64,000 nt of DNA, taken from the NCBI GenBank assembly GCA_903772945.1, contig CAICTM010000220.1, forward strand, positions 1 through 64,000. Direction: 5' to 3'. Below, piece after piece: positions 1-10,024 of this stretch; position 1 is the stretch's first letter, and every line of letters starts with the position of its first letter. The position numbers and the translations under genes are program-made. This DNA comes from Seminavis robusta. Its lineage: Eukaryota; Bacillariophyta; Bacillariophyceae; Naviculales; Naviculaceae. The notes under the pieces are model-generated. The model did no database searches and was not told the origin of the DNA. It saw only the letters and a program-made list of their open reading frames with translations.

Positions 1-51
1 ATGTGCAAGTAGGAACGAAGATTCAGATTCGATTCGATCTCGATGCAGTTT

Positions 52-1527
52 CTACTTGAGCGCAAACATTGTCGAAGCAGCAATGCACCAAACGACGAGC
101 GCTGAATGGAGGGTCGCAGTAGTAGCAGACGAGGTTGAATCCTGCTGAATTGGCTGTCCTGATGATTCATTCGATTCCAAATCCGTTTTCTTGGGCGCTG
201 CTGTTTCTTGCTGTGGAGCCGGAGGAGAAGATGGCATGAAGGTTGGCTGTTCAGTTGCTTCCACTTCTTCACCTAGGAAATAGAAAACCTTGTAATCGTT
301 TCCCGCAGACCCCACAATGTCCACCAAACCATCCAGATTCAGATCGCCCAAGCTGAATCCGTAAGGGCTATCGAGACTCACTAGACTCTCCCTCGGAGTT
401 TTCCCCTGAAACAAAACGTTGAGTTCAAATACGCCCTCAATGGTGAAGGCTACATCAGGGCTGCCGTCTCCATCAATATCCTCAATCAGAATCTTGTTAA
501 CCTCGCATCCAGATGTGCAACGTCTAGATTCGTCTTTGATGTCCCAAATGGTTACTCCTTCTGCAAAGGATGCTGCCTGCTTTGAAACCTTGTCGGCAGT
601 GGGTTCCACCTCCTGGAAGTAGGCCACTAGAAAGGTCTCACCTCCCACCACGATATCCAGCCTCCCATCGTTATCCACATCCCCTACTGCCATCTTCCCG
701 GCAGCTTTTGCGGTAGCGTCCAAAACCGTCGACGTGAAACTTCCAGATCCGTCGTTCCAAAAGAGAAGGATCAGGTTTCTCTCGGGTGCCGAGACGACCA
801 AGTCCAAGTCTCCGTCGCCATCCAAATCGGCCACCTCGACAAAGGCCGTCCCGCCAAGACCCTCGTAAATCGTCTCAAAGACAAACTTGGATGATTCCAA
901 GTCTAGTCTACCCACAACAAGAAATCCTTCCTCCGAACCAGACGTATGGTTTCCCGCAATACAAGCTACCAGATCCACTTCACCGTCGTCATCCAGATCC
1001 ACCGCCTTGACATCCGAGCTGGTCACAGACATCAAGTGAGCATCGGTGTTGTTGATATTGCTGTCCCGGAATTCCTCTCGGGCAATGAGTGTTTCCAGTA
1101 CAGGGCTGGTCGCGTTGCTGCCTTTAATGTCTCGAATCATGACGAGTGCTGCCACATCATCCTCGTTTCGATCGAGCGATGCCACCACATCCACCTTGTC
1201 ATTGCTACTACTAGTATCCTGCATGACGGCCAAACTAGCCGCCTCGGATCGAGGGTGGTACAAGGGAATTCTCTTGGGCTGGAACAAAATGTTCTGACCA
1301 ATGGAATCTCGCTCCGACAGGACAATGTGCCCACTGGAACCTCCTACGAGGACATCGTTGTATTGGACTCCGGTTGTCAAGTCTCGTAGATCTACAATTT
1401 CAATCGCTCTGGCAAATTGTTCGCTGGCTACCACTCCGCGTTTGTCGCTGTCATAGACCACCACGGCGGCTGCAGATGATGTCAAGAGGACGGAAGCAAA
1501 GAATGTAACACGAAGTAGAGCCAACAT
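52..1527 (-). CDS. Secreted FG-GAP/VCBS-repeat protein (491 aa)
   Basis: The protein opens with a signal peptide (MLALLRVTFFASVLLTSSAA, residues 1-20). It then carries at least five Asp-rich calcium-loop repeats of FG-GAP/VCBS type: DLDDDGEVDLV, DLDGDGDLDLVVS, DVDNDGRLDIVVGG, DIDGDGSPDVAF and DLNLDGLVDIVGS. In known families such repeats build an integrin-like beta-propeller that binds Ca2+. The tail is low in complexity (Pro/Ser/Thr/Gln), then ends in a hydrophobic stretch of about 20 residues with almost nothing after it. That suggests a GPI-anchor signal, or less likely a C-terminal membrane anchor. The start is an ATG directly before the signal peptide. It is probably a cell-surface protein; the ligand is unknown. 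Single exon, no breaks seen. Confidence 0.85.
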   Translation of the reverse strand: MLALLRVTFFASVLLTSSAAAVVVYDSDKRGVVASEQFARAIEIVDLRDLTTGVQYNDVLVGGSSGHIVLSERDSIGQNILFQPKRIPLYHPRSEAASLAVMQDTSSSNDKVDVVASLDRNEDDVAALVMIRDIKGSNATSPVLETLIAREEFRDSNINNTDAHLMSVTSSDVKAVDLDDDGEVDLVACIAGNHTSGSEEGFLVVGRLDLESSKFVFETIYEGLGGTAFVEVADLDGDGDLDLVVSAPERNLILLFWNDGSGSFTSTVLDATAKAAGKMAVGDVDNDGRLDIVVGGETFLVAYFQEVEPTADKVSKQAASFAEGVTIWDIKDESRRCTSGCEVNKILIEDIDGDGSPDVAFTIEGVFELNVLFQGKTPRESLVSLDSPYGFSLGDLNLDGLVDIVGSAGNDYKVFYFLGEEVEATEQPTFMPSSPPAPQQETAAPKKTDLESNESSGQPIQQDSTSSATTATLHSALVVWCIAASTMFALK

Positions 1528-1990
1528 CTTACTACAATACCGCTATGATATACTAGCTAGCGAGATCTGCTGTCAACTAGTTTTTCTCCTTTGCAAGAAG
1601 GAAGCTTGCTCCGCCTTCACCTTTCAAGGTGATCATCTTGGTGTTGGATATGCCGTTATCATGGAGAAGGCATCCAATGCCATGTTAGATCTTTGTGCGG
1701 ATCCACTGTTCTGGGATTGATCGGCGGTTGTGGGACTGTAAATAAGCCGTTTAAGCTGTTTACTCCATTTAGTCGCGACGTCGACGAAAAGTAGTGACAA
1801 CTCGAGACTCGAGTGCTCGACTGAGGACTGTCACGTCACTCAGTCGAGGGTATTGGCGAGTGGAGGTTACAGAGAGATAGTACTGAAATATTCACACAAG
1901 ACTAGTTTACTGTGTCGACTTGTACTATAGCTCACCCACTTAGACGAATTCAAATTTTGCGCCTAACTCTCGTGAGTCCTTGTGTGACCG
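1528..1990. other. Intergenic region, possible left flank of a transposon
   Basis: No gene is seen. From about 1780 to 1860 there is a patch rich in CTCGA/TCGAG words that partly fold back on each other. A similar patch lies at about 6875-6910, beyond the other side of the transposase gene. I could not align the two into a clean terminal inverted repeat. Confidence 0.35.
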
Positions 1991-2773
1991 TTGGAGTCTT
2001 GTGGAACAGACGAAGACTTATTCGCTGAGGTGCACCGTACCTCGTCCACAAATCCTCCTGTCTTAGTCTCACATTTTCAAAGAACGTGCCTCTCCGTTGG
2101 AAAGTTCGCGAACGTCGTCGAGTCATTGAAAGGCTACATTCCTCTACAGCAAAGCTGGTACATCACCATGTTGTTCAGTGCTAGTGTTGCTTTTAAACAT
2201 TGGCTAGATGTTAACAGTCGCTACCCTTACAATGAGATGAGGAAAACCAGGCAGAGTTATGTGTGCAAGTATGTTTTGCTGGAGGATCAAACTGACAGGG
2301 AAGACAGTAGAACCCAGTACTATCTTGTAAAGACCAGATACCTTTCAAGTGGCATCCTTGAGCAACTCATCATGGAAGGGAATGCGCTGCCAATGACTCC
2401 TGATCAGACTTGGCTCTTGGAACAGATGTTTGTGTGGGGTGTCAGGCACAGCAATGAATGGTACAGTGAAGTTCTTGCTGAGCTGGCATGGGAAGTGTAT
2501 GAGCATGAACCTGTCACAAGGAAAGAGATGTGCAGAGAGGCAATCAAACCACTTATGAGAGGTGCCCTTCACCAGCAAGGTATTGGTGGAGACCATATTG
2601 AAGTCAAGTCTTTGTTACTTACAGAGTGGGAAGAGTGGTTTGACACAGAGTGTTGGAGCCAGCACAAGAACAACCTGAGTGGCATGGCAATCAGTAGTGA
2701 GCAGTACATTTCACACAGGGCTGCATTCACTCTTCATCATGGTGGCTACTCTTACCCAATGCACCTTGACTGA
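1991..2773 (+). CDS. Unrecognised ORF of the transposon-like unit (5' end uncertain)
   Basis: An open frame of about 260 codons begins at a TTG after an in-frame TGA. The first ATG in frame is near 2168 (MLFSASVAFKHWL), so either the protein starts there (about 200 aa) or an upstream exon is missing from this reading. Composition is ordinary for a folded protein: Trp/Tyr/Glu rich, for example WLLEQMFVWGVRHSNEWY and EWEEWFDTECW. I see no low complexity, signal peptide or membrane helix, and I recognise no domain. It converges on the transposase gene and its TGA (2771-2773) sits one base from the transposase stop. This tight packing suggests an accessory ORF of the same element, but a host gene next to an insertion is possible. 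Confidence 0.5.
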   Translation: MESCGTDEDLFAEVHRTSSTNPPVLVSHFQRTCLSVGKFANVVESLKGYIPLQQSWYITMLFSASVAFKHWLDVNSRYPYNEMRKTRQSYVCKYVLLEDQTDREDSRTQYYLVKTRYLSSGILEQLIMEGNALPMTPDQTWLLEQMFVWGVRHSNEWYSEVLAELAWEVYEHEPVTRKEMCREAIKPLMRGALHQQGIGGDHIEVKSLLLTEWEEWFDTECWSQHKNNLSGMAISSEQYISHRAAFTLHHGGYSYPMHLD

Positions 2774-2774
2774 T

Positions 2775-5700
2775 TTATGTCTGAAAAGAAAAGAGGAGCA
2801 ACAGCTGTAAGACTTGTTGTTGTTTGTAATCCAGTTGGTGTCACAGTAACAATAGTCAAAACTTACTGTAGCTTGGTACCAATCTGCCACAGAAGAGACT
2901 TGTCTACTGTGGATATCCTTACTGCAAGTAGGACCAAAGCCATCATTGGGGCCATGAAACTGTTTCCTCTCCATACATCTCCCACAGTAGTCTCTCTTGC
3001 AGGACTGTGCAACTCCCTCCACAGCAGTGACATGGTCACTCTTCTTGTGGCCACACTTGTTGCAATATTTTCTGCTCCTGAAAATCATTCTTCTTCTTGG
3101 TCTTGTTGGTGCTGTGGCTGGCACAGAAGTGAGTGCGACTTGATAGGCAGCAGTGGCAGCAGCAGCAGGGGTGAGACTTCCATTGACAGCAGCAGCAACC
3201 AATGCACCCACAGCAACCTCAGCATTCAAAGTTGTTGGATTTCCAAAAGGAGTATTTCCTGTGTTGTTGTACTGGGATGGCTCTGTTGTGTGAGTTCTTG
3301 GATTCGCTGACTCTGGAAGGGCATGCCGATTTGCACGCAGAGTTCCATCAAGGGTAGCACGGTCACCATCGTCTGTTGGCAGAACGGCCTGTAAACTCTC
3401 CTGTTGCTGAAGCTTGTCATAATGCTGCTGAAGCAGAACTCGACTCTTGTATCTTATTTGTAACACATTGGATTGATCCCCTTCAGTTGTCCAGAGTCGG
3501 AACCTTCTTCCACACTCAGCATTCCAATCTCGCTCGAATGCTTTGTAACTGGTTGGGCCTGATGACACATTCCTTTGATACCGGGGAGACCATTCAACAA
3601 AGAGATCGGCTTCAGCTTTGTCGACATCGGTTGCCGTAGTGGCACTATCAGGGGATCGGAAGGGTATCCATTCACATTGATTTGAAAGACGTCTGAAGGC
3701 TTCAAGAGTGGATTCCCTGGTTGTGTCGGTGGGTAGCAGTTTGTCGAGTTCTTGCTGGATGAGGAGGCGATTCAAGCGATCATTGGCACTTGCCGCTTCA
3801 CTAACTCGCTCAGCATCTGCCTGTTGTTGCTGTGCTCGGTTATCTCTAAGTGATGCTTGATACTCTTCTTCGGTAGCGAATACCTCTATGTCCATGTCAT
3901 CGCCAAGTTGGCCACCAAGAACTCGCTGGATTTCTTCTTGCGATTCTGGAACAACTTCCTCATCATTGGCGACTGTCTCCTCTTCCCCATTTTCCCCGGA
4001 TTGATATCCAGCGCCATCGGCTTCTGTTGGATTGGACACCTCAGCTGTCTCGGGAGGTGGGGCTGAATAGTTGAATCCAAGGTATTCCTTGTATTCTGCG
4101 GATCTCTTGGGAGCGGCAACTTCATAAGGCCGGTCATTGAAGCCAACCTTCTCTGCATATGCGTTTATTAGCAATAGCTTCTCCAGATTGACAATCCCAT
4201 AATCTTTGGCACCAAGTCTTGTCACGTTTCTTTGGTTGTTCCTTTCTTCAAAGAAACATGATATAATACGATCGCCCCTGTGCACACCTAGTCAATAGTC
4301 AGTAGCCAAAAACGCGATGTTAGCATAAGGACGAAGTTGAAGCGACTGACTGGATCATGCTCTTACCAATGTAGTTTGCAAGCAAAAGAAGAGCAAGATC
4401 AAGGTTGTCTCGCTCATTTGTGTTTGTTCCACGGGCAACATAAGTTACATCTGTCACTGGGTTGCGTCGGTGGATCTCGACAATGCTGCTTGGTGGATCG
4501 CTCAAACAGCCACAGTCAACATGTACTAACTGTCGCCTTACCACATCAGCGAATTTCCAGTTCTTCAGAAAAAGACGTGGTCTTGGAGAGGTGTCCCCTT
4601 CTCTTCTCTGGGACAGAACTCGGTAGGTCTCAGTATCCTTTGACTGGATGTAGTTCAATACAGCTTCGACATTACTCCTAAGTGTAGCTGGATCAGGGAT
4701 AATGGAATTGGCCTCCTTCATAATCTCTTTGGTGGTGGGTTCGCGATCCAGTTTCAGTTCAAGCTTCCCTTTAGCTCTTTCGAACTCTGCAGGGGTAATG
4801 ACAAATATTGCTCTTGACATGAGAGCACGGAAGATACCTGCCTGCACTGATGTTGCATCCACCAAGAGCTCATTCCATCGCTTCAGCCAGTGAAACGGAT
4901 CGAGCTTAATGAGAACATGTTTCCCAAAGATGTCACCAAGGATGTTCTTCACACCGCAGCAGTTGTCTACATAAACGACCTTGACTGCACTTTCCATTGG
5001 CCCAACTGGATTGCCTTTGGTCGCATGTAGATTCCTGTTCAGCCGGTCACGGAGAGCTGTGAGATCTTCCTTGATTTCACTGAACGATTCCGATTGTTTC
5101 AAAGCTTTCCAGAACAATGTCAGCCCATCTTCATTCTGAATAGTAATGATGCATTGGTATGGAGGGAAACTCTGCCCTTGCTTTGTCCATACTCGAATCT
5201 TCTGAGCAAGCTTGTAGTTGAAGTCAACCTTCAACAAAATGGCGTTGGTGCCACACATCTTGGCCTCCTGGAATGCACGACGATGCATGAAGTAACTTGT
5301 CACGATGCTGTCAATCCGATACTTGGATAGGGAGCGCCCATTATATCCCAATTTGTCATCGAATTTCGAGAAGGGAACCGGACCGGATTCATTATCCTGG
5401 ATTGCTTCTGCTGTCTCTTCCTCTTCTGCAACCAGGTCTGGATTGTCCAGACGGTATTGACGAAGTACATCAAGGGCATTGTTGTACTCGGCAATTGATA
5501 AGTCCAGTTCATCCCCAAGGTCACTCGCAACTTCTTCCAACTTGTCAAAATGGGCATGGACAATTAACTTCCAGCGGCCCAAGGGTTTGATGGAATGCTT
5601 GTAATCCCTTGGATCAGCTGCCAATAATTCGAAGCAGGTGGAAATACCATTATCCAACAATTTGCGAATTTTTGTTGATCCCAGTGACCGCATAATGTTC

Positions 5701-6548
5701 CTTGATCCATGATGGTTGTGGTTGTCCTTGGATGGTAGCAGGGAACGAAGAGTTATGTCTGTGGAAGCCCGATTTCTTGCTGATTCAAGTTTGGATCTGG
5801 AAGATCGTACGTTGGCTGCAGCTTTCATCTTGTTGTTGCTAAGAGTTTGATATTCGCTGTTGGGATGAGCAATGGGAAGCAACTCTCGAATTGTTTTCTG
5901 CTTCTTCTTTGGGCGGATTTTGTCAAGTCCTATGGCTGTGAGATAGAGTTGGTGGTCTTCATAGTAGGCAAGCTTGGCCATTCTGGCAAGTTTCTTTGCA
6001 ATAGTTGCGGTAGCTTCTCTGTGAGAACTCTCGACAATCAGGCTGTGGAGCTCATCATCTACCGCAAACCCATGCCCCAGGAAAAACGTAAAGTAGCCAT
6101 AGTACAGTGAAGAGTCCAGCTGCATAGACTCTTTATTATACCCTGCAAACCGTCTGCCGCATCTTGTACATAGATAGAGCATGGTGTCAAGGTATTGAAT
6201 GCGTGACACCCCATACAACACTTTTGGGCAATTCACCCACCGGCTCTTGTTCAGATCAACCGCGTTCCTCTTCTTGCAGTGCGGACAACAAGGAACATGG
6301 TTGGGCACTAGGATGTGTGGCACCCAAGCAGCGAGGGGCTTGACATAGAAGTTCTCCACTGTGCTCTTTTTTCCACGTTGGTTCAACAACATACTGTCAT
6401 TCCTTGCGCCTTTCCTCGATGTGATTCTCCTCCAGTCACATGGTGGCTTGAAGTAGTTTCGAGGGTCTGCGTCAATGGCCTTTCTAGTATGAATAACAAA
6501 CCTCCACTGTGGTTCTGACAGTTGCTTTGGCTTTCGAGGTGTTGTCAT
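2775..6548 (-). CDS. DDE transposase-like protein, spliced (about 1202 aa)
   Basis: Exon 1 is 6548-4367. Intron 4366-4288 (79 nt, GTAAGA...CTAG) keeps the frame, joining ANYIG to VHRGDR. Exon 2 is 4287-2867. A second intron begins GTAAGT at 2866 and ends at an AG at 2781 (or 2805); either acceptor leads to the TAA at 2777-2775. N-terminal Cys pairs (PCCPHC near 87-91, CTRC near 127-130) look like the DUF6729-type zinc-binding module. An RNase H-like core follows, with LLKVDFNYK (D442), VYVDNC (D528) and LDPFHWLKRW (D550/H553), typical of DDE transposases. The C-terminal part has another Cys/His cluster (CNKCGHKK, YCGRC, GPTC). No internal stops were found, so the gene may be intact. Superfamily is not certain. 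If the last intron is retained, the frame runs on to 2711. Confidence 0.7.
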
Positions 6549-7654
6549 GGTGGTGCTTTATTACTTCCACGGTAAATGGCGAAAATTGTCGATTTGTCAT
6601 TGTTCAAGAGCGGGGTAAGGTTAGAGGTTAGGAGCGAAAATTTCAGCCCTCTAAGTAGAATATTTCGGGGAGGTGTGCAGACAGTCCAAATAGAAGTAGA
6701 GTTTAACTACGGAAAGAGACAGGAAAGAAGGTGGTAGATATAGAGGGAAGACATTTCGATATTACACGTGGAAGTATATGAAGGTAGAGGACTATATGGC
6801 CGTTGCCATTAGTCGCTCACCTCCTCCCCCTCTTTCTTTTTTCCTCCTGCGGGACACCAACTCCCATCACGACCCAGTCGAGTGAAGTCGAGTGACTCGA
6901 CTCAGCGAGTCCCTGACTCCACTCAGTTCCACAAAAGGTCACGAAACGGGATTGAAGGAATTGGCCTCTGGAAAAACAAAATTGGGAAAGTTTCCTGGAA
7001 ACTGACAGTGGCAGTGAACAATTGGAACATAATTCAATACTCATCAGCACTCGTACTAGACTATTGTAAAAAAGAAAAAAAGAAGGCTGGCCCGTGTTGC
7101 CCAAACCGTCTACTACATGTAGTTGTATCTAAATAATTGAATGCACGGAAATGTCCTTTAACCCATTTCAAGAAACTGACGTTTCCGACCTTTCAGCGAT
7201 CCGACGCGACTTTAAAAATACCACGCATGAAGGGGCCTTTTAAAATTTCTGTCTTCCCATTTTGTTTGCGGCATTCGGAGATAGCGACGGTCGGTTGTGC
7301 TGTTGTGCTACAGCTGTACATACATGTACGGTAATGGTACGGTACTACTGCAGTAATCACTAGTACTACCGGTAGTAGGTGATCTACACAATGGCGAATT
7401 CGGGACTGCACACTCAGAGCACACGAAATCTCTTAATAAAAAAAAAAAAAGGCCCATCGCGCGATGATGCTGGTACACCGGTGCACTACTGGTAGATCCC
7501 AACGGGCTTGGCCACGGTATGTGCTACATGAACACATGAACCACAGCCTCAGTTATCAACTCCCAAGCTCGACATCAAAAACCTCGCAAACAGCGGCCAC
7601 AGCCTACCTAGGAAAAGCGCACCCCAACACTACATCACGTTACTACAGTGTACT
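6549..7654. other. Intergenic, 1.1 kb, no gene seen
   Basis: No supported coding region is seen. It holds the 5' flank of the transposase gene, a short CGAGT-rich fold-back patch at about 6878-6907 and an A12 run at about 7439-7450. The last 200 bp are presumably the promoter and 5' leader of the 7TM gene starting at 7655. Confidence 0.5.
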
Positions 7655-9007
7655 ATGACATCCTCTACAGCAACAGTGGACAACACAACAGAAGGGCTTG
7701 GTTCAGAAGATTTTGGTCCTCTGGGTGATCCTCTTGTCCGAGAGTCTGAATTGACGGAGAATTCCACCTACTATGAGGCTCTCGTGGCTCTCCCTTCAGA
7801 TGAGACTATGAACCAAATGTGGCTCATTTGGAGCGTTCTCCTCCTTGCCATTGGCATCTATTCAGCAATCATCTTTCTCCCCGTTGCATTCACCAAGAAA
7901 GTTCGGACAAAACCCTTCAACCTGTACCTGATATTTCTCATGATCCCCGACACAACTGGCACTCTGTTGTGTGGAGCCAATTGTCTGGCCAACTATCTGG
8001 CTGGAGAGTTTGCTGGTGGTGCAGCCACCTGCTACTTCCAATCCTTCTACCTGATCTCGTGGATTTCCATCAATGCTTGGCTGAATGCTTTAATCACAAG
8101 GAAGCTGCTTGCCATGCTTCAATCCAGCAACCACTTTATCAGGTACCAGCCACCCACTCTCTTACAAGTCACAAAGGAATGCCTGCTGGTCTATCTATGG
8201 TGCTTTTTTGTGGCAAGTTGGGGTATCTATGGAGCGGCTTGGGAGTGGTGGCCTCACCATACAATCTTTCGACTCGCATGTATCCCAGGACCTGTCGATG
8301 ATACCAGTATGGTCTTTTTCTATGTTGTCTACTTCCCCTGTCTGGTTGGCATACCCTTCTGCTATGTACTCTATGCCTCATTCCGAATCTGGAGAGAGGG
8401 ACTACTGCCACCACCTGGACGACGACGAACTCTAGCAATCTACTTTTTCCGCCTGGCGTTCGTCTTTATTGTCATGTGGGTTCCAAGCATTATTCTGATG
8501 TTTGTCACTCCAGCTTTTACCAACCCATGGGTGGAACATGTGGGTGGTACCTGGTCACATTTGCAAGTGTTTGTTTCCTCTTCAGTCAGTCTCATGAAAC
8601 CAGATATCTGGGAAGCATTCATTGACTTCTATACCAAATGCACCCTGCTTCGGAAAGAAGAAGTGGACCAGGATATGCCACCTTCTTCCTGGATAAGTAC
8701 AGTACCAATACCAGGATTCTCTGATGCTTCAACTCACTCACATGTTCGGCCATTTGGGGTCACAAAGAAGCCACTAACTCTTGAGGAAGAAATACACAGT
8801 TTAGAACTAATAAAGTTTCAATTGGAGTCAGAGTCCAAACGGAAGCCATCGTCAATACCCATGATGGACTATCGTGTAGGAAATGATGAAGAAGAGGATG
8901 ACGAAGATCCATATAAAGAGGCCTGCAGGGCAGATTGTGGTGTCAACAAAGGCAACAATGATCATGCTAGTGACATTGAATCCTTGGGCAGTTTTGCAAA
9001 TGAATGA
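7655..9007 (+). CDS. Seven-transmembrane receptor-like protein, copy A (450 aa)
   Basis: Seven hydrophobic segments lie at about residues 55-79, 88-112, 126-148, 175-195, 218-243, 258-287 and 300-326. The N-terminus is short and acidic, with a possible N-glycosylation site (ENST); the C-terminal tail of about 120 residues is hydrophilic and acidic. GPCR-like details: Cys126 at the top of TM3 can pair with Cys209 in extracellular loop 2; TM6 has VMWVPS, recalling the CWxP switch; a basic PPPGRRRTL loop precedes TM6; TM7 ends SLMKPDIWEAFIDFY. No DRY motif follows TM3, so this may be a cAMP-receptor/Git3-like or lineage-specific family. The tail ends DIESLGSFANE, a motif kept in the other copies. 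No disruption was seen. The ligand is unknown. Confidence 0.8.
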   Translation: MTSSTATVDNTTEGLGSEDFGPLGDPLVRESELTENSTYYEALVALPSDETMNQMWLIWSVLLLAIGIYSAIIFLPVAFTKKVRTKPFNLYLIFLMIPDTTGTLLCGANCLANYLAGEFAGGAATCYFQSFYLISWISINAWLNALITRKLLAMLQSSNHFIRYQPPTLLQVTKECLLVYLWCFFVASWGIYGAAWEWWPHHTIFRLACIPGPVDDTSMVFFYVVYFPCLVGIPFCYVLYASFRIWREGLLPPPGRRRTLAIYFFRLAFVFIVMWVPSIILMFVTPAFTNPWVEHVGGTWSHLQVFVSSSVSLMKPDIWEAFIDFYTKCTLLRKEEVDQDMPPSSWISTVPIPGFSDASTHSHVRPFGVTKKPLTLEEEIHSLELIKFQLESESKRKPSSIPMMDYRVGNDEEEDDEDPYKEACRADCGVNKGNNDHASDIESLGSFANE

Positions 9008-10024
9008 TTGTGCATTGAAGAAAAGAAGCTGTGCTGCGATAATAGTACATCCACGAAGCTGGACTCACTTGCACTGGTTGTCTTCTAGGAAACAGAGTCT
9101 TTGTCGGTGCAAGGGTGGATACTTGTTTGAGATTGGAATAACCAGGTTGCCCATGCAAGCATTCTTTGAGAAGCTATCCTCTTTGAAACATGAGGCAATC
9201 CTGTATGCAAACGAAAAACATGATATTTGCTGGTTCGAAGTTGCCCTCACTTGCGATCTGTCCGATTGTATTTTCCTGAATGCCTCGAATGGAACATCGC
9301 ACGGATTCTGCTGCCAGTGAGAGGCGTTGCATCCTTGTGCAAATCATTGCAATCTCTTGACCCTAAAACCAGGAGCGTGAGCGTGTCCCACGCATCGGAT
9401 AGGTTCGAGGCGTCGAGGCTTACCAACTAGGAGCGTGAGCATCTACACCTGGCAACCATAGCTTCAGGTGGGCGCTTACTTGCAAGGAATACGGTAGATT
9501 CATCAGGCCAGCATTGGACACCAAATGAATCCAATGCTTGGAATAAATGGGAAGATTGGTAGCTGGATTGGTCAGTGCGGCTATCTGGACGATGTCAACT
9601 CTTGTACCGGTATGATTGAAGATTCAAGTCAATTCTCGCACGACAAAGAATAGAGATGCCATCGCTGCGTATGGAGCCTTACTGGTTTGATACATCGCCT
9701 TACATAATGCCCTAGAAAATGCGTTGCCGAAGCTTCTTCATTTCAAAAACGTGGTGAATTTAGTATGTTAGCACCATTGGCTCACGTGGAGTCCAGCATT
9801 CTTGCCACCAAAAGTGTTTTCGCTCCAAGGCGAGGGCCAGCAAAGCTGTTGCTAGGCAGGCCACAAGGAAACCCTCTTGCGGCTCACTCCAAACAGATTG
9901 TCGTGCTGTGTTCTGAAGGATTCGAAACAATCTTGCCTACCTTGTCTGCATCGCACAGACGCTGCGTGTTGATGATGAATTGCTTGCTCTGCTTTTCAAA
10001 AAGAAGAAGAGCAAACCGACCTCC
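9008..10024. other. Intergenic; 3' flank conserved with 7TM copy C
   Basis: Positions about 9010-9200 match the reverse complement of about 24060-24230, the 3' flank of 7TM copy C, for example in a block reading CTTGCACTGGTTGTCTTCTA. The flank was therefore duplicated with the gene. From 9200 to 10024 I see no supported gene. Confidence 0.6.

Larger units (their letters stand above)
1991..6548. mobile_element. Candidate DNA transposon core (ends not resolved)
   Basis: The core is the convergent pair formed by the DDE transposase gene (-) and the unrecognised ORF (+), with no other gene inside. The true element must extend beyond both ORFs, perhaps from about 1780 to about 6910, where CGAGT/ACTCG-rich patches lie on both sides. 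I could not confirm terminal inverted repeats or a target-site duplication by eye. The open transposase frame suggests a recent or still functional copy. Confidence 0.45.

Noticed and set aside
946-1389. Plus-strand frame of 147 codons opposite the FG-GAP gene
   Set aside because: Shadow of the real minus-strand gene, whose repeats and signal peptide are unambiguous.
1780-6910. Terminal inverted repeats of the transposon
   Set aside because: CGAGT/ACTCG-rich patches at about 1800-1860 and 6875-6910 resemble each other but do not align as a clean inverted repeat. Similar words occur elsewhere (26728, 37378), so ends were left open.
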